The notes under the pieces are model-generated. The model ran no database searches, was not told where the DNA came from, and was given only the letters and a program-made list of their open reading frames with translations. Below are positions 42,555-50,813 of a stretch of DNA of 64,000 bases, in pieces. The translations under genes were made by a program, and so were the position numbers. Position 1 is the stretch's first letter. Every line of letters starts with the position of its first letter. Origin of the DNA: Caloranaerobacter sp050286925 (GTDB lineage: Bacteria; Bacillota; Clostridia; Tissierellales; Thermohalobacteraceae). The DNA is taken from the NCBI RefSeq assembly GCF_050286925.1, contig NZ_JBFWFX010000002.1, forward strand, positions 227,629 to 291,628, given 5' to 3'.

Positions 42555-43056
42555 ATGAGTATAGATATTGCTAGAAAAGCAGTAGACTTCTTTATGAATA
42601 AAGCACCAATAAACAGACAAGATAACATTATTTTCCTCACCAAGGAACCCTTGATGGCATATAATCAATTAGTTTCAACTTGTGAATATATAAAAGAAAG
42701 ATATATTGATAGTAAAAATATCCAATTTCATCTAGTTACAAATGGTACGTTGCTAAATGAAAAAATTATAGATTATATCGCTATGAATAATTTTAGTATA
42801 GGGCTTTAGTATTGATGGAAATGAAAAAGTTCAAAATGAACAACGTCCGCGTCATTGCTTTTCATCAGAAAATAACTATAAGCTCGGTAATGTCATGAAT
42901 CAAGAAAAGATTAAAGATTTTTCTTTTACGACAGAAGAGTGTAATAAATGCTGGAATCAATACACCTGTTCACATGGTTGTTTTTATAATGATTATATAT
43001 TAACTGATTCCCTAAATAAAAAGAATCCATACTGGTGTACTTATTCCAAAAAATGA
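42555..43056 (+). pseudogene. Broken radical SAM/SPASM peptide maturase
   Basis: First piece 42555-42809: MSIDIARKAVDFFMNKAPIN, FLTKEPLM (decayed GGEP motif region), FHLVTNGTLLNEKIIDYI. A frameshift near 42808 leads into SIDGNEKVQNEQRP, after which about 100 residues are missing. The SPASM end then follows: NNYKLGNVM, TTEECNKCWNQYTCSHGCFY and NPYWCTYSKK to TGA 43056. The CxxxCxxC radical SAM cluster site is absent, so the enzyme cannot be functional. Confidence 0.75.
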
Positions 43057-43152
43057 CAGAGTTGTGTTTAGCTTTGATACCGGAATTAAGCGAAAAACAT
43101 TTGAAAAGAATATTGGCAGTGTCATAGGAAAAAGGTATAAAGGAGGTATAAT

Positions 43153-45114
43153 GTGTTAGGCAACTTAAAGAAGTTAATTTTATTTATGAAAAAAAGATTA
43201 GATGGTAAAGATAAAAGAAATATAGCTATTTTAATCTTTATTGCACTTTTAACAAATATATTAATTGTATTAATCCCTTTAATACAAAAACATATTATTG
43301 ATGATATACTACAAAAGCAAATGTATAAAAGTTCTATATTTATCTTTTTAGTATTAAGTATTTTATTATCAGGCATAAAATTTATAGAAGTATTTTTGTT
43401 AAACAGCATAAGAATATCACTTCAAAAAAATATTACTATGAATATGTTAACATCTATATCAAAAAAGGAAAATAAAATAATTAAGACGAGAGGTTCAGGG
43501 GCATTTATGAGTAGAGTTTTCAGTGATTCTGAACAGTTTAGTATGCTTTTAGAAACAAATTATTTTTTTAGTATAGGTGTGTTTATTGCAGCTATTGTTA
43601 CCATAATAATAACTCTTTCTTGGACTTGGAGCTTTTTTTTAATCATACTAGTCTCTTATATTGTAATGGCTTTTGGTATAAAAGTATGTACTCAGTTTTT
43701 TACACAAAATTTTGCATTAGCTAGAGAACTAGTTTTTAAATTAAATCCAAAGGTTTTAGAATTTATAGAAAATAGAAGATCTATTATGAGTTATGGCAGC
43801 ATATCTCAATATTTAAAAAGATTAGAGGATATTATTGATGAAAGAGATGGTTATATTAAAAAAGCGTCTGTTTATGATACTTTGGGTAACACTATTATAG
43901 AAAATGTAAAAAATATTGCAATAACAGTTTTTTTCATTGTATCGATGATAGAAATATTAAACTCTAAATTAGATGTATCCTCTTTTATAACTATGACTTC
44001 GTATTTTAATATAGTCTTTTTGCCTATATTAAGTATAAAGCAAATTTATGGAGCTTTAAATAAATTTCAAATGCTCTATTCAAGAAGTTCCGATATATTT
44101 GATGTGCCTATTAAGGTTCATTTACCAAATAAAAATGAATTGATAATTAAAGATATAAGTTTTTCATATGATAATACAATAATTCTCAAGAACATAGATA
44201 TAAAACTGGACAAAGTGTATGGAATCGTTGGCATATCTGGAGAAGGGAAGACTACATTATTAAAATTATTAACTGGTGAATTAACTCCGACAAAAGGAGA
44301 AATAATTTATGGAAAAACTAATATTTCTAACATACCTATGAATATGATTTATTCATGTTTTAGATATTACAGTCAGGATGTAGAAATTTTCGATGATGAT
44401 CTGTTGTTTAATATAACATTAGGCAAGAAAGGGATTTCAAAAAATGAATACTATAAAGAAATTGATATTTATAAAAATTTAATAAAAGAAAGCTTAACTT
44501 GGCTTATATCAGAAGAAAATCCAAATTTAGATAAAAATGAAAATGTTAAAAAAATAATAAAAGAAATTTATAATTTAACAGATGAAGAATGTAAAAACAA
44601 AAATATATTGAATAAAATAAGAAATAGTTTAAACTTCAATAATTTAGCTGAAACTGCAGATTTTATTTCACAAATATATGTATCAAGAAAATATTATATA
44701 GAAGAAAAATATAGGCTAATATTATCAGATTTAAAATTAGACTATTTGAGTGGGCGAAACTTTGGACAAAGAGGAAAGTATTTATCTGGTGGAGAAAAAA
44801 ATAAAGTTGCTCTAGCCCGCTTTTTATTACCGGAAATTGATGTTCCAATTATTATTGATGAACCATTTACAAATCTAGATCTCATTTCTGAACAAGAAAA
44901 TTTACAAGTTCTTAATAAGTATATATCAGGTTCAAAAGGAATAATTGTATCGCATAAATTAGATGTAATTAAATTATTGTCTGATGAAATAATAGTAATT
45001 AATAATAGTGAAATAGAATCTAGGGGGCTTCATGATGAATTATTAAATTCTTCAATGCTATATGCTGAATTATATGAAAAGTTTTTAGAAAAGAAATTTG
45101 CTCTGAATGCATAA
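43153..45114 (+). CDS. ABC exporter (fused permease-ATPase) with enlarged helical insertion
   Basis: 653 residues from GTG 43153 behind AGGAGG. Six-helix exporter permease ~1-300, then ATPase: Walker A GISGEGKTT at 360-368, Q-loop Q408, signature LSGGE from 544, Walker B VPIIIDEPF and switch His in IIVSHK. About 137 residues separate Q-loop and signature, roughly 70 more than in typical exporters; the extra part is charged and helical (around residues 440-520). No C39 peptidase domain. Follows the Cys peptide and maturase remnants, suggesting export of, or immunity to, a modified peptide. A short frame ending GKRYKGGIMC overlaps its start. Confidence 0.85.
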   Translation: MLGNLKKLILFMKKRLDGKDKRNIAILIFIALLTNILIVLIPLIQKHIIDDILQKQMYKSSIFIFLVLSILLSGIKFIEVFLLNSIRISLQKNITMNMLTSISKKENKIIKTRGSGAFMSRVFSDSEQFSMLLETNYFFSIGVFIAAIVTIIITLSWTWSFFLIILVSYIVMAFGIKVCTQFFTQNFALARELVFKLNPKVLEFIENRRSIMSYGSISQYLKRLEDIIDERDGYIKKASVYDTLGNTIIENVKNIAITVFFIVSMIEILNSKLDVSSFITMTSYFNIVFLPILSIKQIYGALNKFQMLYSRSSDIFDVPIKVHLPNKNELIIKDISFSYDNTIILKNIDIKLDKVYGIVGISGEGKTTLLKLLTGELTPTKGEIIYGKTNISNIPMNMIYSCFRYYSQDVEIFDDDLLFNITLGKKGISKNEYYKEIDIYKNLIKESLTWLISEENPNLDKNENVKKIIKEIYNLTDEECKNKNILNKIRNSLNFNNLAETADFISQIYVSRKYYIEEKYRLILSDLKLDYLSGRNFGQRGKYLSGGEKNKVALARFLLPEIDVPIIIDEPFTNLDLISEQENLQVLNKYISGSKGIIVSHKLDVIKLLSDEIIVINNSEIESRGLHDELLNSSMLYAELYEKFLEKKFALNA

Positions 45115-45483
45115 TAGTATTAAGTTGATGGAATGAATAACCTAATTTTAAAAAATTATATTTATATAAACCTGAATACTAGTGTTCAATAATTAAGAAA
45201 TATTTCCATTGACTTTTAAACTATAAGATGTTCTAACGATATTTTTTCGATGTTTTATTAACATACTCATTGCCTAAGTAGACAATTTTATCGTAAATGA
45301 TTTTAGTTTCTTTAATTTTTTCAGGAATACCTTTATTTATTTTTTGATTTTCTCACTTGGAGTTAATGAATCTAAAGATTTGTTAACAAGTTCATCCATT
45401 ATTGGAATAAAAAACTTATAATCAATTTTGTTATTATAATTAGATAAAGAACCTAAGCTAACGAATTTAATAATATCTATAAA
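45115..45483 (-). pseudogene. Decayed minus-strand coding remnant beside IS end
   Basis: On the minus strand, about 45240-45500 reads FEKFIDIIKFVSLGSLSNYN and MDELVNKSLDSLTPSEKIKK, then after a frame disruption IYDKIVYLGNEYVNKTSKKY. The last piece resembles IYDKVAYLGDKNTYKTKFPY in the IS4-type transposase fragment at 54291-54686, so this is probably transposase debris. An ACTAGTGTTCAAT end motif lies at 45178-45190. Confidence 0.4.
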
Positions 45484-45667
45484 TTTTTCAAAAATTTGAT
45501 ATAATTCCCCATAGTCAGTAACCTCTTTGGTTAATATTTTTTAGGTGTAATTATATTAAACCAAAGGTTGCTGACTATTTTTATACCTAACTTTATGGAA
45601 TTTCTTGAATATTTATCATATTCTATTTTGTCAAAGGTTTATTTTTACATTTGTTGAACACTAGTGA
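45484..45667 (+). repeat. 184-bp direct repeat, copy B (IS end)
   Basis: Second copy of the element at 42163-42346, with the same internal inverted repeat and the terminal GTTGAACACTAGTGA. With copy A it brackets the peptide/ABC exporter locus. Confidence 0.8.
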
Positions 45668-45676
45668 GTAAATAAT

Positions 45677-45975
45677 ATGTGTACATTAAGATATGCAGAT
45701 GATATACTAATCTTTGCTAAACCTAAATGGAGAGCAGGGAAATATAAATAAAGGGAATAGCCCCAAGAAACAGCAGCAGGAATATAGAAATAATGGTAAA
45801 CCAACTCAATCCTATTTTTAAAAGATGGATAAACTATTTTAGGATTGCCAACTGCAAAAGGATGTTCTGGGAATTAATGACTTGGATAAAAAGAAGGTTA
45901 AGAATAAAGAAAATGAGAAAATGGAAAATGTGGAAGGGATCATACAAGCAACTCAGAAAAATGGGATATAGATGA
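45677..45975 (+). pseudogene. Group II intron reverse transcriptase/maturase remnant
   Basis: First piece MCTLRYADDILIFAK carries the YADD catalytic motif of a reverse transcriptase. After a large deletion and frame change, 45793-45975 encodes the C-terminal maturase (GIIM) part: NQLNPIFKRWINYFRIANCK, ELMTWIKRRLRI, then KMWKGSYKQLRKMGYR. Fingers, palm start and thumb are missing. Starts only 10 bp after IS repeat copy B. Confidence 0.85.
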
Positions 45976-46065
45976 GAATATAAGAAGATTTCCATGTATA
46001 GATTGATAAATTCTAACTCTCATCTTATTTAATATGGCACTTCTCAATCCTTATTTAAAGAATAA

Positions 46066-46518
46066 CTACTGAAGAAGCATTACATGGATTGGTCCACTAA
46101 AATTAGGTAATAATTTTGGTTCAGATTCTTTTCCCATAGCATTCTCTCTGATATAATCACCATATCTGTATTTAGCATTAATTGAAGTATCTATAGTATT
46201 ATTAGCATTATCTTTTGTATGATTATTAGAATCAGATGGAGTTTTGTGTGATGAACCTAAAAAGGTAGGAGTTCTGTACTCTTCATGGAGTAGTTTCTTA
46301 ATTTCATTTGGAGACATATCTTTAATATTATTAAAAACCTTTTCTTTATTTTTATCTAGGATATAAGTACTAGACATTAGCTCTGCGTTTATTCTATCGA
46401 TAGCCATTTTATAAGGTGCGAGCAACTCATCAATGGTTTCTACTTTTGTTGAAAACATTGATACGATTAACCCAAGGATTAATAGAACCGATAAAATCAT
46501 ACTTGCGATTTTTCCCAT
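46066..46518 (-). CDS. Hypothetical protein with N-terminal membrane anchor
   Basis: 150 residues from ATG 46518, 9 nt after AAGGAG (ATG 46527 abuts that site). N-terminal hydrophobic segment (~3-24, ASMILSVLLILGLIVSMF) followed by an extracytoplasmic helical part (ETIDELLAPYKMAIDRINAE), an Asn/Ser/Thr-rich linker and a tail containing YRYGDYIREN. Not recognised. Flanked by decayed mobile elements. Confidence 0.6.
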   Translation of the reverse strand: MGKIASMILSVLLILGLIVSMFSTKVETIDELLAPYKMAIDRINAELMSSTYILDKNKEKVFNNIKDMSPNEIKKLLHEEYRTPTFLGSSHKTPSDSNNHTKDNANNTIDTSINAKYRYGDYIRENAMGKESEPKLLPNFSGPIHVMLLQ

Positions 46519-46527
46519 AAAATACAT

Positions 46528-46865
46528 CTCCTTGTAAGGCAGATTTACAAAAAATTTATTTATATTTATATATTATGCAGATTTTAGACTTATATCAATA
46601 TTTTAGATACAAAAACTTTATTTGTAATTAAAAAATAAAAAATGTCGATATCTTAAGGATAAGAACAAATTTAACAGATTTACCATATGAAATAATAAAT
46701 GCATGATTATTATTAGAAATAGGATGGAACATATTGGATACAGAAAGAGATATAAAAGAGGCTATTATTAAGAAGGAAAATGGCAGAAGCATTCCACAAA
46801 GAGCATAAAAGAGCAGTAAATACAGCTAATAAAAATGAGCTATAAAGAAGTTCAATCACTTCTTC
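46528..46865. other. Gene-free stretch with short decayed frames
   Basis: AT-rich sequence. Only disconnected short readings are visible (for example TNLTDLPYEIINA near 46670 and ERDIKEAIIKKENGR near 46750), with stops and no ribosome sites. Probably coding debris next to the CRISPR locus; I cannot name its origin. Confidence 0.4.
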
Positions 46866-46919
46866 AAAAAGTCGTCGACCCCCAGTAGTGCAAAAACCCC
46901 TGGGGATCGACGACTTTTT
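46866..46919 (+). promoter_or_regulatory. Long GC-rich hairpin before the CRISPR leader
   Basis: AAAAAGTCGTCGA (46866-46878) pairs with TCGACGACTTTTT (46907-46919), continued after a bulge by CCCCAG/CTGGGG; a 14-nt loop follows. It stands out in this AT-rich DNA. T-runs on both strands make it a possible bidirectional terminator separating the array from upstream DNA. Confidence 0.7.
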
Positions 46920-47006
46920 GTTTTTTGCACAAAACGTGTAAATTTCAATGTATAGAAGGGTGAAACCCTAGTATATTAGTAGGAATTAACATAAAAAAAT
47001 CAATAA

Positions 47007-47035
47007 TTGACAAAATTTTTTAAATATAGTAATAT
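47007..47035 (+). promoter_or_regulatory. CRISPR leader promoter
   Basis: TTGACA, 17-nt spacer, TAATAT; predicted start near 47042, just before the first repeat. The leader spans about 46920-47050. Confidence 0.7.
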
Positions 47036-47050
47036 CAATATAAGCGATTG

Positions 47051-47417
47051 GTTTATAGCTTACCTATAAGGAATTGAAACCTAGGATAATGTTTCTGTTC
47101 TAGCAAGTAAATTCCGGTTTATAGCTTACCTATAAGGAATTGAAACTCTGTTTGTATAAAACTTAATCGCCTCAACGGATTAGGTTTATAGCTTACCTAT
47201 AAGGAATTGAAACGCGAACGGCCCCTTCTAACGTCACGCCACATATAAGGTTTATAGCTTACCTGTAAGGAATTGAAACAAACGTTGTGCAGTTGCAAAT
47301 ATGACTTTTCTTTCTTTGTTTATAGCTTATCTATATAAGGAATTGAAACTTCGTATAATACACATTATACGAACTTTTTTAACCATAGTTTATAGCTTAC
47401 CTATAAGGAATCGAAAC
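47051..47417 (+). CRISPR. CRISPR array, 6 repeats / 5 spacers, no cas genes in window
   Basis: 30-nt repeat starting GTTTATAGCTTACC and ending AAGGAATTGAAAC at 47051, 47117, 47184, 47250, 47318 and 47388. Spacers of 36, 37, 36, 38 and 38 nt. Repeats 1-3 are identical; repeat 4 has ACCTG, repeat 5 is 32 nt (TATCTATATAAGG), repeat 6 has AATCGAAAC. Decay at the right end plus promoter at the left end gives plus-strand polarity. The GAAAC end is typical of type I-B/III repeats of Clostridia. Spacer 5 contains a 10-bp inverted repeat followed by six T. Confidence 0.97.
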
Positions 47418-47514
47418 AATGTTAGACGTGGTTGATGATGATCTTGCACTATTATATCTGTAACTGTTTACATCTTTTAATTTTTCATCTATTATCAGAG
47501 ATGGAGAGGAAAGT

Positions 47515-47892
47515 ATGAAATATATAAATACTCTAACATCAATATTTGGGGGAAGTATGAAATATATAATCACTTTAACATCAATATTTATTGCTGCTTT
47601 ATTGCTGTATTTAGGTTTTCATTTATCTTTCTTTGTTGTATCCTTATGTTCAAGTAAAGAGGTTGTTAGAATACCATTTACCCATCACTACATAGCAAAA
47701 ATAAAACCTTCACAATGGGAAGGACCTGAAGAAGTAAATCACAAATATTTTTTTAATAAATTCATAGAAGAACAAAATAGAAAAGGTTGGAAATACAATC
47801 CTGAAAAAAGACTAGGCCGATTGATAATTTTCGAAAAAGATGGTAAAGTTAAAGGAATGTCGTATCCTAGATTTATAGGAATTAAATGGTAA
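47515..47892 (+). CDS. Small membrane-anchored hypothetical protein with duplicated start
   Basis: 125 residues (111 if begun at ATG 47557). The first 42 nt, including ribosome site and start, are tandemly duplicated: MKYINTLTSIFGGS then MKYIITLTSIFIAA, each ATG preceded by a purine-rich GGAAAGT/GGAAGT. After the repeat comes one membrane segment (AALLLYLGFHLSFFVVSL) and an ~80-residue domain with KPSQWEGPEEVNHKYFFNKF and GRLIIFEKDGKVKGMSYPRF. Not recognised. It is the first gene after the CRISPR array; two terminators follow. Confidence 0.65.
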   Translation: MKYINTLTSIFGGSMKYIITLTSIFIAALLLYLGFHLSFFVVSLCSSKEVVRIPFTHHYIAKIKPSQWEGPEEVNHKYFFNKFIEEQNRKGWKYNPEKRLGRLIIFEKDGKVKGMSYPRFIGIKW

Positions 47893-47923
47893 GGAGGCAG
47901 ATAATATCTGCCTCCTTATTTTT
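47890..47923 (+). terminator. Terminator 1 after small membrane protein
   Basis: 13-bp stem TAAGGAGGCAGAT/ATCTGCCTCCTTA including the stop codon, followed by TTTTT. Confidence 0.88.
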
Positions 47924-47928
47924 AAAAC

Positions 47929-47967
47929 AAACCTCCTACCACTATTAAATCAAAGGAGGTTTTTTTC
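47929..47967 (+). terminator. Terminator 2 (tandem)
   Basis: 8-bp stem AAACCTCC/GGAGGTTT with an 18-nt loop and a long TTTTTTT tract. Confidence 0.75.
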
Positions 47968-48111
47968 ATTTTTGATTATAAAACTTAAAAAAGGTTCGAT
48001 TTGGGGTATAAATTACCATAATAGGATTATTTAAGATAATGTAACATTTTTGACTGGCTTAAGCTTAATTTATATAATAACCCTTGTGCCATTAAGAAAG
48101 GAGGGTTAAAA

Positions 48112-48756
48112 ATGAGAGAAAAATTGGTGTTATCGACTATACTTGTAGTTACTTTAATATTTGGAAGTACGGTATATGCGATAATGTTAAATAGTGATGA
48201 TTATAATGTTTTAGATTTGAGCGTTGTAAATAATGATAAGGTAATTGAAAATACAGAAATAAAAAAATATATTAAAGATTATGCTCTTATAGAATATATA
48301 AAAAATAAGACAAATTTAACAGAAGTGGAAAGTGCATTTCTTTTAAAACAATGTAATGAAAAAGGGTTAAATATTTTTATTGTGTTGGGGTTGATGAAAT
48401 TAGAAAGTAATTTTGATCCTAACTGTGTTGGCACTTTAGGAGAAAGAGGATTAGGACAGCTTATGGAAAGTACAGCTCGTCAGATTGCATTTAATATGAA
48501 GAAAGAATTTAAACCTGAATTACTGTTTGACCCTAAATATAATATTGAATTATTCACAACACAACTTAAATATTTAAAAGTGATTTTTAACGGTGATATA
48601 CACAAAGTACTTACAGCGTATAATAGAGGAGAATATGGGCTAAAAAGGTATATGGCATCTAGAAGTTGGACAAGTAACCCTGCAAAGAGTACTTATTCTG
48701 AAAAAGTACTTAAATATGCGGCTATGTTTCAAAAAGAATATCAGAATTGGAAATAG
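48112..48756 (+). CDS. Lytic transglycosylase (SLT domain), membrane-anchored
   Basis: 214 residues. N-terminal signal/anchor (~5-26), then an SLT fold: catalytic Glu98 in MKLESNFDP, GTLGERGLGQLMESTARQIA, and VLTAYNRGEYGLKRY. Cleaves peptidoglycan between MurNAc and GlcNAc with formation of anhydro ends, outside the membrane. AAGGAGGG precedes ATG; no phage or conjugation genes adjoin, so a cell-wall role is as likely as a mobile-element one. Confidence 0.88.
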   Translation: MREKLVLSTILVVTLIFGSTVYAIMLNSDDYNVLDLSVVNNDKVIENTEIKKYIKDYALIEYIKNKTNLTEVESAFLLKQCNEKGLNIFIVLGLMKLESNFDPNCVGTLGERGLGQLMESTARQIAFNMKKEFKPELLFDPKYNIELFTTQLKYLKVIFNGDIHKVLTAYNRGEYGLKRYMASRSWTSNPAKSTYSEKVLKYAAMFQKEYQNWK

Positions 48757-48841
48757 AGGAGCTAGCTAAATGCTAGTTCCTATTTCTTTTATACATAAAC
48801 TTTGTTATACTATACATATCGAGCAAAGGAGTGTTGGCAAA

Positions 48842-49894
48842 TTGGAAGATAAGATTAGATATTTTATAAATAATGCTGTATACGGCGATAGCTTAAGATA
48901 TTTTGTTAGTAAGTCTAATGCAATAAATCAGAAAAAAATAAAAGGGCAGTGGTCGTATATAGTTGAATTATTTATAATTACAGTAAAATCTTTAATACCT
49001 TCGATGAATGTTGAAGGTACAATTGTAGAATATACAAGATTTAAAGAAGAAATAAAATTATGGATAAGTTATAGACATGGAAGTAATAAACCACTAATAA
49101 ATTCTGTAAATAAATTTGATGACAAAACTTATTGGATTGAAATTGATGATAGTGTTTATGCAAGAATATTTCCGATTGTAGCTGCAAACACTCAATGGGA
49201 TGTTATATTATCAGAGGTTATAAAAAATATTTTGTTTACGACTGGCAATATATTTATTTTACAGAAATGTATAATATTATCTAAGATACTATATTTGATA
49301 TTAAATGGTCAAAAAGATTATGATAAAATTATAAGCAGTTTAAAAGAGGAAATAATACGATTATCCCAAAAAGAGTTAATTAGTAAGTATAATAAATATT
49401 ATAGAGCAGATATTGCAACTTTTCCTGGGAATTTTGTAATAGATTTTGAGAAAACTAGGATTGAATTGCTAAATTTATTTAATGGAAAATCAATAAATAA
49501 TAATTTCTATATATTAGGGAAAGTATTAGATATTTTAAGAGGTGATATAAAAGAATTTAGTCAAATACACTATAATTTCTTTTTATATGGAATTCTAGGT
49601 TTAATTGTTCAAAATAACAGTGAGCTTATAGAATACAAGGATAAGAATTTTATACAAAGTTTAGCAGGTTATTTGCTAAGACTTAGAAAAAGTAGAATAA
49701 ACCCAGAAAGTCTTTATATAAAAAATTATTATATGCCTGATGTTTTTAAATATAATGTCCAAGAAGAATTTAATCATTCGCTTTTAAATAAATGTAAAGT
49801 AGTTAATAAAGAAGAAACAGAAAAATTATTTATTACATATATTAAGACAAAAGCAGGAATTTACAGATTCTTTAAATTCAAAAACCCCGTTTGA
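48842..49894 (+). CDS. Hypothetical protein, weak resemblance to ADP-ribosylglycohydrolases
   Basis: 350 residues from TTG 48842 (AGGAG at 48827-48831); longer readings upstream contain no ribosome site. All-helical. The pattern YGDSLRYFV, QWSYIVELFIITVKSLI, ARIFPIVAANTQWDVILSEV loosely follows the ADP-ribosylglycohydrolase layout (GDALG, WTDDT, R-x-x-P), but the metal-binding TDDT is missing, so any relationship would be to an inactive member. No signal peptide. Function unknown. Confidence 0.6.
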   Translation: MEDKIRYFINNAVYGDSLRYFVSKSNAINQKKIKGQWSYIVELFIITVKSLIPSMNVEGTIVEYTRFKEEIKLWISYRHGSNKPLINSVNKFDDKTYWIEIDDSVYARIFPIVAANTQWDVILSEVIKNILFTTGNIFILQKCIILSKILYLILNGQKDYDKIISSLKEEIIRLSQKELISKYNKYYRADIATFPGNFVIDFEKTRIELLNLFNGKSINNNFYILGKVLDILRGDIKEFSQIHYNFFLYGILGLIVQNNSELIEYKDKNFIQSLAGYLLRLRKSRINPESLYIKNYYMPDVFKYNVQEEFNHSLLNKCKVVNKEETEKLFITYIKTKAGIYRFFKFKNPV

Positions 49895-49909
49895 TTACGG
49901 GGTAAAAAG
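49884..49909. terminator. Bidirectional terminator between convergent genes
   Basis: ACCCCG/CGGGGT stem with 8-nt loop holding the TGA stop. T-runs follow on both strands (stronger for the minus-strand gene ending at 49910). Confidence 0.7.
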
Positions 49910-50104
49910 TTATTTTTTTAAATATTGTATAAATTCATCTTCAGTACTGTCAGCAAGTTCACTAAGTTCTTTTATAATATTGTTTCTAAGTTTTAAGAAA
50001 GAGTCGATATTTGTATTCTTCCCAGTATATTCAAGAGCTTCAATAATCATAAGCATATCTTTTTTTGATATTTCGGCGATTGATATTTTATCAAATTCCT
50101 GCAT
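49910..50104 (-). CDS. Small acidic helical hypothetical protein
   Basis: 64 residues from ATG 50104 with AAGGAGAG 5-6 nt upstream; longer readings to 50173 lack such a site. MQEFDKISIAEISKKDMLMI continues into helices ending in an acidic ADSTEDEFIQYLKK. Not recognised; cytoplasmic. It lies 110 nt downstream of another minus-strand unknown and may share its transcript. Confidence 0.6.
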   Translation of the reverse strand: MQEFDKISIAEISKKDMLMIIEALEYTGKNTNIDSFLKLRNNIIKELSELADSTEDEFIQYLKK

Positions 50105-50213
50105 TTTAACTCTCCTTCCTTTAGAACGTATATTATCTAATATATTTCTACAAAAATCTACAGATACCTTCAAAAATTGTTAGAAAAGCTTAAATCCAAT
50201 AAATAGTTGTATT

Positions 50214-50699
50214 TTAGAAACTTTCTGGGTCTTTTTTGAAAAATACTCTATCACTTCTATTTTTAACTTCTTTTAATAATTCCATGACATTATTAATTTC
50301 TTTTTTTATAAGTTCTGTGTCTTCTTTTGAAATATTGTAGTATAGATATAAATCTTCAAATGCTCTAACAGCTTTTGAAAGTTCGGTATCTACTTCAATG
50401 AAGGCTTTGAAATTTTTGCTGTGTTTTGCATTTTTGAATTGTTCAATATCTATTATTATAGCGTTAACAACTTTATCCTCTGATTCCATTACACCTGCTG
50501 AAACTACATAAGGTTTTATTCTTTCTAGATAATATGTATTGTCGGGGTTAATATGATACATATATTCGATTTTTAATTCATCTAAGGTATATTTAACGTA
50601 GAACATAACACCTTGAATTGATACAACTTGGCAGCCTAATTCTCGCAGTTTATTTAGACACATTTCATGTCTTATTTGCCGAATTGTCATATAAGACAT
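50214..50699 (-). CDS. Hypothetical protein, ~161 residues
   Basis: ATG 50699 is chosen because GGAGGT overlaps the first in-frame ATG (50714) and is 7 nt before this one. MSYMTIRQIRHEMCLNKLRE, then a beta-rich part with VSIQGVMFYVKYTLDELKIE and YLERIKPYVVSAGV, then helical C-terminus. No motif recognised, no membrane segment. Divergent from the MATE gene. Confidence 0.65.
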   Translation of the reverse strand: MSYMTIRQIRHEMCLNKLRELGCQVVSIQGVMFYVKYTLDELKIEYMYHINPDNTYYLERIKPYVVSAGVMESEDKVVNAIIIDIEQFKNAKHSKNFKAFIEVDTELSKAVRAFEDLYLYYNISKEDTELIKKEINNVMELLKEVKNRSDRVFFKKDPESF

Positions 50700-50813
50700 A
50701 CACATAACCTCCATAATTTATTTATAATATTATATCATATTATAAAGGCAGAATTTAGAAATTTTTTTAAATATGTTAAAATAAAGATATTAATACTTGG
50801 AAAAGGTGATTAT

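Noticed and set aside
43122..43409. 95-codon minus-strand frame opposite the ABC exporter start
   Set aside because: Antisense of the exporter's first membrane segments; no ribosome site.
46528..46865. Possible cas2 remnant upstream of the CRISPR leader
   Set aside because: The short readings do not show Cas2 motifs; no evidence for any cas gene.
49980..50183. 67-codon plus-strand frame between two unknown genes
   Set aside because: Opposite to the 64-residue minus-strand gene, which has the better ribosome site and terminator.
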